This document shows positions 1 through 30,500 of a DNA stretch of 64,000 nt, one piece after another. Numbering within the stretch: position 1 is the stretch's first letter; each line of letters opens with the position of its first letter. The position numbers were made by a program, and so were the translations under genes. The notes under the pieces are model-generated. The model saw only the letters and a program-made list of their open reading frames with translations, was not told where the DNA came from and searched no databases. This stretch comes from Cyanoderma ruficeps (taxonomy: Eukaryota; Chordata; Aves; Passeriformes; Timaliidae): positions 17,907,716 to 17,971,715 of the forward strand of contig VZDJ01000116.1 of assembly GCA_008694505.1 (NCBI GenBank), given 5' to 3'.

Positions 1-184
1 CAAAACCACTGTGGCTTAAAAAAATAAGTGCTTCCTTGCTCGGTAGATGTTGTCACACAGAGGTTATTAAATCTTTCATCTGACCGTAAGAAAGTATCAT
101 CATCTCATCACATCGCTATGTGTAGGTCCTTCGAGGAAGGATCACTTTGCAGTCAAGGTACGTCAGTGGCAGATGAAGGCTCAG

Positions 185-245
185 TTCCAGGTTCAGCTAC
201 AGATGATTTGTGTAACCTCGGGCAAGTCATCTTATCTTTGAGACT
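185..245 (+). repeat. MIR-like SINE relic
   Basis: The segment resembles the MIR core: a pyrimidine-rich word, then a TGTGTAACCTCGGGCAAGTC stretch corresponding to the MIR word for TGTGTGACCTTGGGCAAGTC. It is short and diverged. I matched it from memory of the consensus, so it is a candidate only. Confidence 0.45.
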
Positions 246-3200
246 GGATTTTAGGGGACTGTTTGTTATACAGTCAGTCTCCTGTTAAGAAAACAGCTCT
301 AATTCTCTGCTCATCTGCAAGCCCTGAAATCCAGATCCATGAAAGTCACTGCAATAACCAGACCTGGACCCTGCTCCCTGTGGCTCAGGGGCCCCACAGA
401 AAATGGTCCCTTAGAGGATCCCACAGAGAAACTGTGTGGTCATATATTAAGAGGCTGATATACTCTTTAAGGTATCTCTGTAAAAATTTGTGGGTGACTT
501 CTCTGGCCAGTGCAAGCAGGATGGCAACACTTGTGCCGTGAATATCCGATTTGTGAGTTTATTGCTGAGATCCCAGAGGGGGATATGCTATTGAAAGCCA
601 AAGCAACACTTCATCTGCTCCTGTCACTTATCCATTAGGAGACGTGCACAGTGGAGCACAAGATGCACAGTCCCTATATTTGCGTCCCAACAAATCCCTT
701 ACCTCTATCCTGCCTACAAGGTATCTCTGCAGACGGGGAGGCTGAAGGCAAAAGGCAGGTTTTTGGAGATGAGAGGGGAGCAGCACATCTTTGTGTTTGG
801 AAGTCAGGCAAATGTCACCTCAGAGTTCAGAGTGAAGAGATTTCACTGTATTATGTTCAGTGGTCATTTTTGTATCATTACAACAGCAGCCTTAGTTAGA
901 CCCTAAGAAAGGTCAGAGCTTCTGGGCAAACATCACTGGTAGCCCCACAGTAGCAGTGTTGCTGTTTTCTTCTACCCTTGTTCCCAGACTCCCAAAAGGC
1001 TGCCAAGGGCCTCAACTTCTCCAAGGACAGGTAGCCCAAAGCAGAGTATGGCAGACCCTTCAGGTGAGGTGACACTCACTGCCGTGCCTCTGTGTTGTCC
1101 CTCAGCCACAAAGGTGGTGGCCATGTCAAAGAGGAGCTAAAGAGTTAAGAGAGAAGAGAGGGAGTCCTCAGGGCATAATCAGAGCAGAGAGGTTCTCACT
1201 TGAAAACACCAATTCACCTTGATAACTGTGCTATGTGACACTTCTTATCTGAAAGGGAGCAGCAACTTTTGTTGTGTTAAATAAAGAATAAGTGAGCCCA
1301 GTTTGTGCTGGGGTGCACACAAGGCCCTACACTAATAACACTTCTAACTCTAACCTTGGGGAGGGTTGGTGTCTCCAGTTTCATTTATTTATCTCCCCAG
1401 CAGAGATCTGTGTAAAGCAAATTGTCTGAAATCCTCAGAGCAAATGGGAAAAGATGAGCGGTAGATTCATTTTAAGGCCCGGTAGCTTTGTGTCTTCCCC
1501 TTTCAATAACACTGATAACCTAGGTGTAAAACATGTAATGCCTTAAGCAATCAATAGCATGGTTTAAAGCTTATCACTTTAGAGAGAGAGGGAGTGAGTG
1601 ATTCCCAGCATGAGGAATGCCAGGGCTTAACAATGGGGCTAGAAGGAGAGGTGTCAAGCCTTTGACTTGATTGTGTGCTTTAGAAATCTGCATGATTGCC
1701 TGCAAAGAGGAAAAATAAATAAATAACTAAAAATGCTCCCACAATGATTTCAGCTTCCCCTGCCTCGGAAGCAATAATCACATTTGCACACATCATGGCA
1801 TACAAGGCAAGTAGAGCTCCTCATTCATTTTGAATGTAGGTTTATTTGCTGAACCAGAACAGCTGAGACAGCTTAAAGTAATAAATATCAGCTGACACCC
1901 TCTGCTATTCAGCACAGTAATCCCAGAAACAATACATCACTGCAAAACAACAAACACGCATCCTATCTTCTACCTAATCTGACCACAACCTGAATTCACA
2001 GCGATTAAAACTCTGCCTGCTGCCATTGGGGAGCTCGGCAAGGGGAAAGGCAGACCACTGCAGCACCAGTGCATCGAGAGCCATAAAGCAGAGTTTATGA
2101 CCGGATTTACCATGGCTGGGAGCCTGGCTGCATGAAGCATTTAACGAGGGCAAAAGAATGACATAGCAAAATGCAAGAGGAAAGGTGAACTCCAAACACG
2201 CTTGAAATACATAAGTAGGTCACCAAACTTTTAAAGCAGGAATAGATTTTAAAAACTCTCTTCTGGCATGAGTTAATTGACAGGAAAAATCACATTTAAT
2301 TGTAAATATCCCCCTGCCTGACAGTGATAAAGGGAAAATTAACGTGTTCAGCTGTATCAGAAAGGTGTATGTGAGATGCCTTTCTCAGCTATGTCTGCAG
2401 CTTCTGGTGCAACTTTTTTTTTGAGGGGGGTATTGTTCTGCAGTGTCCCCAGATGCTTTGGAGAATACCAAATGCAATGGAAAGCAAAAAAACCTAAAAG
2501 GTACATTTACAATTTTTCTACCTAAGGTGTGAAGCAGGACACAGCATTGGTAAGATAGAGAAATCCAGGGAAGCTGCTACAAACACAAAGAACTGCTATG
2601 GGAAAGGCACAGGGGAAGGAGGAAACAGTGCTTGAAAGAATCAAGTCCTCAAGGAGTCAACTGTTGTCATCCTTTGTCCCTGCACACTCTGTCCCTCTAT
2701 CTGCATGTTTAAAAGATGGTTCTGTGAAGAAAGTATAATCCCTACAGTAACATTTAGATCTTGATGGATGTCCTTGTGCTGCTTTGTTGAGACACAGAGA
2801 CATTGGCAGGTACTCTGAGGATCGAGGCGGATACAATATTAGTATTCCAGCCTCAAGTCAACCCTGGGAAAACTTAGCCAGGGAAAGATTTCAGATCTTT
2901 CAGCTTTGCCTCTCTTAGCTCCTTAACAAGCAGCTAGTAAACTTTACCAACGCAAAGAGAGAGAACCCCAGGGAAGAGGATAATGCTCCTTGCAGAGAAA
3001 TGCTGCTCACACAACCCTGCCTTGCTGCAGTCCCATCTGCTATTGTGCCAAGGGAGTTGTACTCCAACGCCCTTTGGGAAAGTACTGGTAGAGCCTTCCC
3101 TGGGAGAAATAAAAAGTCCTGCTTAAGATTAGCCCACTGCTTGCTTATTCTCTGCATTATCAGCTTTGCGGCTATGGGAGTGAAGTAATCTGACTTCAAA

Positions 3201-6200
3201 CACAGTGAACAAGTCCTTTCCACCCCATAAAAAGTCTCATGATTTCTGGTCCCCTGCAAGCCTGGGATCAGGCAAGGCCACAAACTTGTGACCCCTAATG
3301 TGACCTTAAGGACAGAAAAGCTTAATCCTTTCATGTAATCCTCTGTCTGCCATAACAAATTGGGTCAGGCAAGTGCAAAATTCTCAATCTCTAGCATTTT
3401 TGGTATGCGTTATTTTAACTGTCACTTTCTTCTCTCTCTGCACAGCCAGGACTGTGCCTTCATTATCTGCCATTTCCTTGCACCTCCAGTGATCATACAG
3501 GCTAGCTCTTACAGGCTCCTGCCAGTACCTTATCCATTGGTTTTTGCCTGGGTGAAATCTTATTTTCTCATCCTCTGAGACCTTGTATCCCTGATGCAGT
3601 ACTGTAGACTCCCTCCTTACTCTACTTAAAAATCAGAAGACATTGCCCTGTAATCTGGAAACACGGTCGCTTTTCCTCAACATGCACAGGCTCTGACTGC
3701 CCCAGGAGAGCTGCTGTCATCAAGACTGGTTTTAAATCACATTTACAAATAGCTCTGGAACCTTGTTAAGATGTGGAAGATCCCCATGCAGCCTGTCCTG
3801 GCTAAGACTAAACCTAAGCTCTGCAGATACCACATTGCCAGGGATGGTTTTCCTCTTAATCTTGCCCTAATGAAAGTGCTGAATTGCAGCATAGACAGAA
3901 TTTAGGTCTTGGGCTTCATTCTTAACTGGGTTGAAACAGCCAGGGAGGAGAGAGAGGCTCAACCCTTCCCACAGTCCTTTGGGCCAGATGGGCTCTGGCA
4001 TAAATTGGAAAAGTTTAATGGCTACTCTCAGTTTCACTGACTTTTAATGGTCTCTAGAGGGTCATTATGTTTGGGAGACTCTGGACACAATACGCTGCAT
4101 CATCATTCTGGAGGACAGTTCCTCGGGGCAGGCTGAACTCCCACTGCCTTGATTGGAGAATCTTGCTTCAGACAAGAAACAAGCTGCAGAGCACACATTG
4201 GTCCCAAGCCTTGAGTCATATTTAATATCACACTTTGGCCCCTAAGTAACACCTCAGCAAGAGAGGAGGCAGCAAAAGCAGAGGGATCCTGCTTGCTTTC
4301 ACACCACCCTGGCTGGCCAGGGTGGAGTGTACAGAGCTTTTGCATGCCAAGGGCTACAGTTTGAGATATGGTCACAAATATAACCCCAAGAGAGCCTATG
4401 TGGCACCAGAGAGTCGCTGTGAGGCAACAGTTCCCTTACGGTCCTCTGCTGTCATCAGTAATCACCTCCCTCACTTACTGTACCCTGTGCCAGGGTCTTG
4501 GTGTAGGCTACTCAGGACTCTGTTCCAGAAGCAGAGCCTAGATGGCTGTAGCAAGGAGAAGAGGCTTTCCCGCTCCTTAACTGGGGCTGAGGATAAGAAC
4601 AGACCCAAGCAGACATTTTGCTTGAAAAAGCCTCGATGTGATTAACAAGACAAGTGCTGCCCACGGTTACAGTCAGGAGGTAATCAAGTCTTCAGCTGGC
4701 ATGACAGGGGCTGCCAGCTGGCATCCAGAGACACTACATGGAGTTTCCAGTTAACCCAGTCACCTCTCTTCTGAGCCTGCTCAGGACACTGTTAGGCCCC
4801 TTTTCCAGAGTCCCTAATGGTTAATTTTAAAAGAGAAGATGACTATGTGGATTCCCCCCTTAATTAACAGTTTTATTAAATAACCCATTTCAAATAATAG
4901 TTAAATTCTCTAAATTTATATCATTCTATTAACCATAATCTAATCTCATTAACCTTGAAATCCCCAGTCTTAAGTACCCAGTTCTATACACGATGGTGAT
5001 AGCTGCTAAACTAATTAAATGACCTTCAAACTATTTCTCCTTCATGTATCGGCATTATTTATCTTTGCTCATTGCTCTTCTTCCAAGCTATCACAAACAT
5101 CTTCCCGTATGAACTCTGTTCCTGCATGTGCTCAGTACGAGATATGCCACCATTCTTCCTTGCAAAATCCACCAGCAATGTCTCTAGTTCTACTCCAGCT
5201 AATACATTCCATTGCCTGTGATGGTTGGCGTGCTCATTTCTTGGCTTTCATTCTGAACACCTGATGCTTCCCTGTCTCCATTTATTTTTCTCAAAGAAGT
5301 CCTTAAAGCGGTGACCTGAGATTTAACCACACATGGAGAGCTCCTGTTCTGAGCCTCTGGTACCTGTGGCCCTAGTGTACCACAATCCTCAGAAATATCT
5401 TTCCTAATCTCACTCTTTAAACAAATTCTTAGATTCTCCTAAAGTTTGATCTCTCCTTCATGTCCCAAGACTGAAGACACCATTTTTTCCTAGGCTGATC
5501 TGGGTTTAGTTAAAAGCCATCTCCCGAAACATTTTGTTCAATTTGCAAGGAAAGGGTGTGCTTGACATTCTTGCTGTCTGATTTGAAGTTATGGTTGAAG
5601 AGAAATGTAGGGGCTCTTCTTCTATAAGCTATAGAGAGTTTGCAACTTTCCCAACCTTTTTGCAATAATCATTTATGGAATAAGCTACAGTATTTAAGGC
5701 AATGAGACTGACTACAACAAAGCGAGATGTTATCTGGCCTGCATCTAAACTAATTTGTCTAGAAAAGCATGATGAACAAAATACATAGGCCTGCAAATAC
5801 TTTTATTTAGTTCTGGTCTTCTATTTTCTGGAAGTGAATGCAGAAGCAGATTTCATTTCCCTGGCAGAGGGTATTGGGCTGAATATTTTACACTACTGGA
5901 TGATTAGGGATATGCTGTGCTTCAAGCAGGAGGCACAATAAGAAGGTGCTGCCAAAGGGGAAGTGTGCAGCCCACTCCAGAGACCCCACAAATCTGCCTG
6001 AGAAGGAAGCACATTTCAAAGCTCAGGAACAGAAAGTGAGACTTTGTATCATTTACTTCTTCAACATCCAACACATATCTCAGAATTTCATCCTTCTCTC
6101 TACTTCCCCTTTGCAGCTGGAGAGCTCCTTTGGACTTCCATAACCTAGAGAAGGGCCTGGCGGGGGGAGGAAGGTGACCTATGTCTGTCAACTGCAGCCT

Positions 6201-6374
6201 GGTTCTCCTGGTCAGATTTCATTGGACTGGAAACTTCAGAGCAAAGATTAGTGCTGAAGCCCTTCACAACACTGGCTACAACATAGCTGAATTTGTAGCT
6301 TAGCTAACTAAAGGCCCTGTAGTGAACACCACCTACTACAATCAGGTCTAAAAATCAGGCCGAGAATTTTAAAT

Positions 6375-6984
6375 CAGAACTGCTGTACTGAGTCAGACCA
6401 GTGGTTCATCCAGGCCAGCATCCTCTTTCTGGATGCCAGGGGAAAGAGCATGTAGGAACAGGATTTGCCTTACTCTGTTCTTCCCTCCCACTTCATAGCC
6501 CAAGCTGTTCCTCAGTCAAAAGCTGCCTCCAGATCTTAGAGGTCAGTGATTGCCTGAACATCCCTTCTTCAGAAGTTCACTTAAGTATTATTCTGATACC
6601 TTTTTTTATTTTTTTCTGATACCTTTGGTCTCCTCAACATCCTGTGCCAATGAGACCCAGAATTTAATTATGCACCTTGCAAAGAAGCACTTATTTTTAT
6701 TTCTTTTAAACCGTTTTCTGATTATTTCATTAGGAACACTCTTCCTCTAGCAATGTAAAAATAGCATACAGTCTTATCTGACATTTTTATACCTTATTTT
6801 ATAAATCCTGAAGATGTTCCCACTCTCTGTCCTCTCTCTTCCAAACTGCTAGTTAGTTCTAATTCATTCATTATCCCTGTACACAGGTGCCATTCTTTGC
6901 TGTTGATCATTCCTGATGGAGGATCCTCAAATCTCTCCTAATTCTAAGCATATATATGGACCAAATTTTTTTCTGATTAGGGTA
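6375..6984. repeat. Old CR1-family repeat, left part
   Basis: The words GTACTGAGTCAGACCAGTGG and TTCATCCAGGCCAGCATCC are the opening of a well-known old amniote CR1-related interspersed repeat. The following AT-rich text, with ATACCTTATTTTATAAATCC and related words, also fits. It appears to continue after 7186 beyond a younger insertion. Orientation is probably antisense (minus) but not certain. Boundaries are approximate. Confidence 0.5.
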
Positions 6985-7180
6985 GTTAAGAGCCTGGAAG
7001 AGGTTACCTAGAGAGGATCTGGAATTTACATGCTTACAGATACTTATAACTTGACAAGGCTCTCAGCAACCTCCTCTAGACTCACAGCCATCCCTGTTTT
7101 AAACAGGAAGTTGGTCTAAAGATCTTCTGAAGATCCTTCTACCTAATTTTTTGTTGGACTTTATGATTCTACTATTACTA
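6985..7180 (+). repeat. CR1 LINE 3' fragment nested in an older repeat
   Basis: The stretch follows the sense 3' end of CR1: GAGCCTGGAAGAGGTTACC, later AACAGGAAGTTGGTCTAAAG, and a terminal TTTATGATTCTACT near 7160-7175. It is diverged but in the expected order. It sits inside text from a different, older repeat, so it looks like a later insertion. Confidence 0.6.
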
Positions 7181-7185
7181 CTAAA

Positions 7186-7575
7186 ACCTTTTTAAATGTG
7201 GCAGAGACAGAAATTGAGGTCATATTCGAGGTATGGGCTCACAATGACTTTAACCTGGTAGAAAAGTTGTTTCTTGTTTGCTTCCTTTTAATTGTCTAGC
7301 ATTTGAATTTTCCTCTCTGGACTTTGACGAGCTCTGTTCCCAAAGATCTACTTCTGAGTAATGGCAGCTAATTTTGAGTCCATCATCGTGTGTGTATAAT
7401 TAGGATAGTTGTTTCTCATGTGCATTATTTTGCACTTGTCAACACTGAATTTCATCTGCCATTTTACTGCCCACTCAGCGTGGAGGGCTGCTTCTGTGAC
7501 TCTTCATATACTCAGCTTGAGATCTGACTATCCTGAACTGCTCTGTAGCATCTGCAAATAAGGTTTTACTGAAAC
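7186..7575. repeat. Old CR1-family repeat, right part
   Basis: Recognisable words in order include GAGGTATGGGCTCACAATG, GTGCATTATTTTGCACTTGT, CAACACTGAATTTCATCTGC followed by CATTTTACTGCCCA, and TAGCATCTGCAAATAAGG. These belong to the old amniote CR1-related repeat whose left part lies at 6375-6984. It is heavily diverged, so it is an old copy. Confidence 0.55.
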
Positions 7576-8269
7576 TGCAGTGAAGATAAATGTCTTCACC
7601 ATTCTGTTTCTTTAAATATCAGTGAAGGGAGTACTCAGATTTCAAGATCTGCAAATACTTCATTAATTCAGGAAAGCCTAAGAGTGAAATAAACAAACCT
7701 AGGTCCCATTTACATTACAAAGAGCTACTATACCGCAGGAACTCACTATAGCACAGGAGCCCAAGACACAGCTATTACAGTATAGCACAGGGACACACTA
7801 CAGGCTCCTCAGTGTGTTTTTGCTACCCCACGTGCTGACATTAGAAGTGGTCGTTGCTCCATGTGCAACTCTTGCATTTCTCTGGATCAGAAAAATTGAT
7901 CAGGTTTTTTCCCTGGTGCCTGGTAAAATGCCAAATGACATCAGTAGCAAAGGTAAATCAGATTTCTAGAGGCACACTCGTACCAGTCGAAGGGTTAATA
8001 GTAAAAGACAATTTGTTTTGTGAGAATGATTAACCTGACAGCAGTCTCTTTAAAAGAAATCAATGTCTTCATCTGGGCCAGCTAAGGGCTCCTTAGCTAG
8101 GAGGGGGCTCTCCCCTTTACCAGGGATGGAGAGATCCCAAGGGCCCACAGCTCTCCCTTCCCTTTGCACAGGACCCAAGACACGCACTCCCTGCGTTTTG
8201 CACTGCAAGGCTTCGGCTGTGCTGACCCTCATCGGTGAGGCAGCCTGTCCAGCCCCACCCTGCAGATCA

Positions 8270-26055
<17,786 letters not shown>

Positions 26056-26072
26056 CCTCGGCGTGGCCCGGG

Positions 26073-26087
26073 GTTACCATGGGCAAC
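26073..26087. promoter_or_regulatory. RFX X-box motif in the ARL3 promoter
   Basis: The site reads GTTACC-ATG-GGCAAC, matching the X-box consensus GTNRCC(N0-3)RGYAAC at all fixed positions, and it also matches on the opposite strand. It ends 18 bases upstream of the ARL3 ATG. RFX factors drive ciliary genes through such sites, and ARL3 is a ciliary gene, so function is plausible. Confidence 0.75.
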
Positions 26088-26229
26088 TGCGTCACACCCA
26101 CCCCGCGCGCCGACGTGCCCGCGCTGGGGGGGGAGCCAGCGATGGCCCCTCCCGCAAACGGTGCATGCGTACGAGGGCGGCCATGCTGGGAGTGGTGGGC
26201 GCGGCCGCCCAGGGCTCTGTGATTGGCTG

Positions 26230-26307
26230 AGGGCGGCAATGCATCGGAGCGCGGGGGCGGGTGAGCGACACGTAGGCGGGAGGCGGGAGAGGGGCCTGGG
26301 ACCGCAG
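26230..26307 (+). other. SFXN2: Candidate SFXN2 non-coding first exon (end at a donor site)
   Basis: The SFXN2 start codon at 27381 lies 12 bases after an acceptor-like CTGCCCAG ending at 27368. That implies an upstream non-coding exon, the arrangement in the human gene. In the CpG island a donor-like CCGCAG|GTGGGA occurs at 26307/26308. The 5' limit given is a guess. Other donors are possible. Confidence 0.35.
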
Positions 26308-26405
26308 GTGGGACACGTGGGGACGCGACGGGACGGGCTGGGCTGGGCTGGGCTGGGGCGGGGGTGTGCCCAGCTATGCGGAGCCGACATAAGCCGTGCC
26401 GAGCC

Positions 26406-26456
26406 GAGCCGGAGGTGTGCCGGGGCTGTGCCATACCTGGCCGAGCCGGAGGTGTG
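26406..26456 (+). repeat. Direct repeat GAGCCGGAGGTGTG, two copies 37 bp apart
   Basis: The 14-mer occurs at 26406-26419 and 26443-26456 on the right shoulder of the ARL3/SFXN2 island, with similar intervening GAGCCG and GCTGTGC words. It looks like a decayed tandem duplication. Confidence 0.7.
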
Positions 26457-26474
26457 TCGAGCTGTGCTCTGCCT

Positions 26475-26930
26475 TACAGAGAAGGGCAAGGAAATTGGTG
26501 AAGGGCCTGGTGCTCAAGTCTTAATGAGGAGTGGCTGAGGGAGCTGGGACTGTTTAACCTGGAGAAAAGGCTCAGGGGGACCTTATCGCTCTCTACAACT
26601 ACCTTTGAAATGAGGTTGTAACTAGGTGGGAGTGGGCCTCTTCTCCCAGGCAACCAGCGACAGGACAACCAGAGGCTATAGTCTGAAGCTGTACCAGGGG
26701 AGGTTCAGGTTGGAATTGGTAAGAATTTCTTTACAGAAGGGTGGTTAGATACTGGAAAGGATTGCCGAGGGAGGTGGTGGAGTCATAATCCCTGGAGGTG
26801 TTTAAGGAAAGAACATGGCACTTGGTGCCATGCTATAATTGACATGGTGGTATTTGGTCATAGGTTGGTCTCAGATGATCTCAGAAGTATTTTCCTGCCT
26901 AGTTCATTTTGTGATTCTGCAATGCCGTGG
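26475..26930 (+). repeat. CR1 LINE 3' fragment, sense
   Basis: This is a well-preserved sense CR1 3' region: GAGGAGTGGCTGAGGGAGCT, CTTCTCCCAGGCAACCAGCG, ACCAGGGGAGGTTCAGGTTG, GAGGGAGGTGGTGGAGTCA and CCCTGGAGGTGTTTAAGGAA, ending near TTTTGTGATTCTGCAATG. It is 5'-truncated at about 26475, right at the edge of the CpG island, and lies in the inferred first intron of SFXN2. Confidence 0.88.
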
Positions 26931-27380
26931 CAGTGCAGAGTAGCATTAGAGGGATGTGCAGGATGGGGGCACAGCACAGAGTGGGGGTGCTGTGCTCTGC
27001 ACTCATGGGGGCTGCAGAGTAGTGCCCCTGTAGGAGTGCCTGATGGGCAGCCTTGTGGAGGGTTGAGCTGGGCCCTACAGTGCCGTACCCCTGAGGAGGG
27101 AGTGCCAGGTGCTGTGGGGTGCAGCACAGGTGGGGCAACCCCAGGCAAGCAGGGTGATGTGTGAAGGGGAAGTCTGACTGCAGTGTTCTGCTGACAGCAG
27201 GAGTGCAAGGGCCGCCTGAGCTCAGGGCTGCTGAAAGTCCAATTGTCCTGTTAAACATAAACCTGCCATGGCTCTCACCCAGCTGACTGCTCCTGTTGCC
27301 GTGGCAGGTGTGCACTCAAAGAGCAAGGAAGGCAGGATCCTACTGAGCAGCCTTTTCCCCCTGCCCAGACCTACGCTGAA

Positions 27381-27541
27381 ATGGCCACCGTTTCCCTTGG
27401 ATTCAACATTGACTCCCCACGCTGGGACCAGAGCACTTTTGTGGGGCGCCTGAAGCACTTCCTCAACGTCACCGACCCTCGGACAGTGCTGGTGCCGGAG
27501 GAGGAGCTGGACCAGGCCAAGGCCCTGGTGGAGGGCTGCAG
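27381..27541 (+). CDS. SFXN2: SFXN2 coding exon 1 (residues 1-54)
   Basis: It begins [15 protein letters not shown], close to the human N terminus, and ends ...VEGC plus AG of a split Arg codon at the GTGAGG donor. An acceptor-like CTGCCCAG ends at 27368, so the exon probably includes 12 nt of 5' UTR. Confidence 0.95.
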
Positions 27542-30500
27542 GTGAGGGGCAGGGGTACAGATGGGACAGGTGCCATCCGTGTTCGTGGCCATCCCGACCA
27601 CTGTACAGTGTTGTAGGGGGATGGAGGCAGTCATTCCCAAGCAGGTTTGCTGTGATGTAACATCTGCTTTCGAGGTAATTTTGGGGGGGTTTCCCAGGCT
27701 TCTCCCAGGAGCCTCAAGCTGTGACATGCATCCTTCTCAGGAGATGTTTCCCCTGCCTTTCATGTGGCAGAACTCTGTGCCTCGGCAGTACCAGGTGCTG
27801 GCGGGTCTGTGCAGCTTCCCCTGATGGGCTGTGGGCTTGCAGGGCCGGGCTGGTGCCACCAGGAAGCAGCCAGGAGCAGCTGCTGTATGCCAAGAAGCTG
27901 TATGACTCGGCCTTCCACCCTGACAGCAGTGAGAAGATGAACTTCATTGGGAGGATGTCCTTCCAGGTGCCGGGAGGCATGGCCATCACTGGCTGCATGC
28001 TCCAGTTCTATCGGTAAGCTCCTGGGTACACCAGGTTGGAGACACAGCCCTGACAGCCCCCAGCTCCTCTTGAGGTCCCTGGTGGCCAGAGCATGGCCAG
28101 CCTGTCTCCTCTGTGCCTGGCTGCTGCCCAAGGCATGCCCCTGTCTGCTATGCTTGCCTGTGTCTTGTAGTCAAGCCCAATGTCTCTGGGCTCTGTCCCC
28201 AGCACTCAGCCTGGGGTAGAAGCATCACAGATCCCCCTGGCCCCTGCATGGCTGGGGATAGTCTCACCTCACCCCGAGCTCAGCTGAGCTCTTCCCAGAG
28301 CCCCTGTTAATGATTAATGCAACCAAACCCTACTTAGCTCCTGCTCTCTTCTGTGGCCCATAGCAGTCTTTGGAGCTGAGGACCAAACGTGCCCCTAGGC
28401 CAGGCTGCTTCAGCATCCCCGGCCCCTGCTGACAGCTCCCTGCATTTTCCTTCTCCACCCCCCTGCATTCCAAAGCTTAAACCCACATCTCCCTGAGTCC
28501 CTTCCTGCCCCAAGTCAGTGTCCCTGAGACACCCAGGCAACCTCATTCCCCAGAGCCACTTACTTCACCATGTGTCCCTTCCTTTCTGCTCACTTTGACA
28601 AAGGCTTATCTCAGCCCAGCAGAGGATGGCTGCCACCCTGCTGAGAGCTGTGTCTCCCACCCCTGCCCAAATGCCTTGCAGGATTAGGCCCCCCCCCTTC
28701 CTGTGCTCCCCAGGGCAACCAGAACTCCTGGGATCATTTCCCAGCTCTGCCACTGGCTTGTCACTTTGCCACAGTTCCTTAGTTTCCCTGTGGAGACACC
28801 ATGATGAGTGGATTGCAGACATCTTGGCTGTCTCCCTCCCAAGCCTGGCCATGGGCACAGGTCAGGTGCCCCTGACAGCCCTCAGGTGCTCTCCTGGTCC
28901 CTTCCCTCTGCAGGACAGTGCCTGCCGTGGTTTTCTGGCAGTGGGTGAACCAGTCGTTCAATGCCTTTGTCAACTACACCAACCGCAACGCTGCCTCCCC
29001 CATCTCTCTGAGGTGAGCAGGCCCCACAGGATGGAGTGTGTCCATTTGATGCACCCCTGTAAAGATGCCCTGTAAAGACCCCCCTGTGCCGTGTCTTGGG
29101 CACAGGAGGAGCAGGGCTGAGTCAGAGTTGGTGATTCTGTTGTCTCCCTTCTTTGAAATTGCGGTCCAGGCAAATCGGGGTGGCTTATGTCACAGCCACT
29201 GGTGCAGCCCTGGCCACTGCAGTGGGACTCAACCTCTACACCAAGGTATGCCAGGCCAGGGCCAGCTGGGGCAGCTGGGCACATCCCACTCTCCTGTGCT
29301 GATGCCAGCCTGTTTCCCGCAGCGAGCCCCCCCCTTGCTGGCCCGCTGGGTCCCCTTTGCAGCTGTGGCTGCTGCCAACTGTGTCAATATCCCCATGATG
29401 CGGCAACAGTAAGTGTCACACGTGGCTGGGGTGCTTGAGGGACCCAGCTCCCTCTCAAGCCAAGCTGATGGCAGCCAGGCTCCTGGGCTGCCTGGCCTCC
29501 CTGCCTTGGATTCCCATCCTGGGAGCTGGAGGGAGGTGAACTGCGGTCTGTGCGTTTGCAGTGCTGTGTCTCTGGTGAAGGGTGCTGGGTGGGATGGCTC
29601 AGCCTCCACGTAGAGCAGGAGGGGGATTTTTGGCTGAGGATAGCTGTTCTGGAATCTGTGCTGGAAGATCCCTCAAACCCAAAGATCTCTTGCATGTCAT
29701 GGGAGAACCCCAGTCCATATCTTGATGCTAGGACACTCCAGTTGGGGTACTCGTGCTGACCTGTGTGTGCTGCTCAGGGTTTCCCACAAGTCACGGCACA
29801 AGGAGCTCAAGTGATCTGTGAGGGGCTGTCCCCTGGCTCAGCTGCGTATCCCAGGCATTCTGGCCCTAGCACGGCCAGCTCTTGCTCGCAGCTGTGCCCT
29901 GAAGATGGCAGCATCGGCTGGGCTGAGGACCGCGGTGCCCCGGGGTGCTGGAGTCCCGTGCCCTGGGGGCATCCGGGGCTGCTGTGCATAGACGACTCCC
30001 TTGGCACCTCCTCACCCCGTTGCTGTGTCCTCACGCTTTCCCGACCGTTCCGTCCTCCACTGACGGCTGCCTGTCCTCTTCAGGGAGATCATCAATGGGA
30101 TCACAGTGACAGATGAGAACAACAACGAGCTCGGCCGCTCCAGGGTGAGTCTGGGGATGGGGATACGGGTTGGGGCACGGCGCTGCCAGGGCTCACCTGC
30201 TGATTTTGCTTGCAGAGGGCAGCAGTGAAGGGCATCGCACAGGTTGTGCTCTCCAGGATCACCATGGCAGCACCGGGCATGAGTGAGTGTGGGGCAGAAG
30301 CATGCGCAAGTGAACTGGGGACTCTCCAGGACCCACCACCTTGCCCTCCCTTGCTTCAGTGTCCCTCATGAAGAAGAGGGAGGGTGGCCCTGCGTCCCAA
30401 ATGGCATTTGCTCTCCTCATCCAGCCACCCCTATCAGAGGCCCCCAAGCCCCCAGCCCACTCCATGCCAAACCACAGCCTGGGAGACATGGGGTGCTCCT

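Noticed and set aside
4960..5000. Possible ARL3 terminal exon on the minus strand (an NWV-x-K match)
   Set aside because: The frame reads NWVLK, but the preceding codon is TAG where methionine is expected, no acceptor is present, and the rest does not match. ARL3 is too conserved for this to be real.
5922..6191. Minus-strand frame with DEILRYVLDVEEV as a candidate ARL3 C-terminus
   Set aside because: It starts with D and has a similar length, but lacks the Trp-Val-Cys-Lys core and the lysine tail. Chance similarity.
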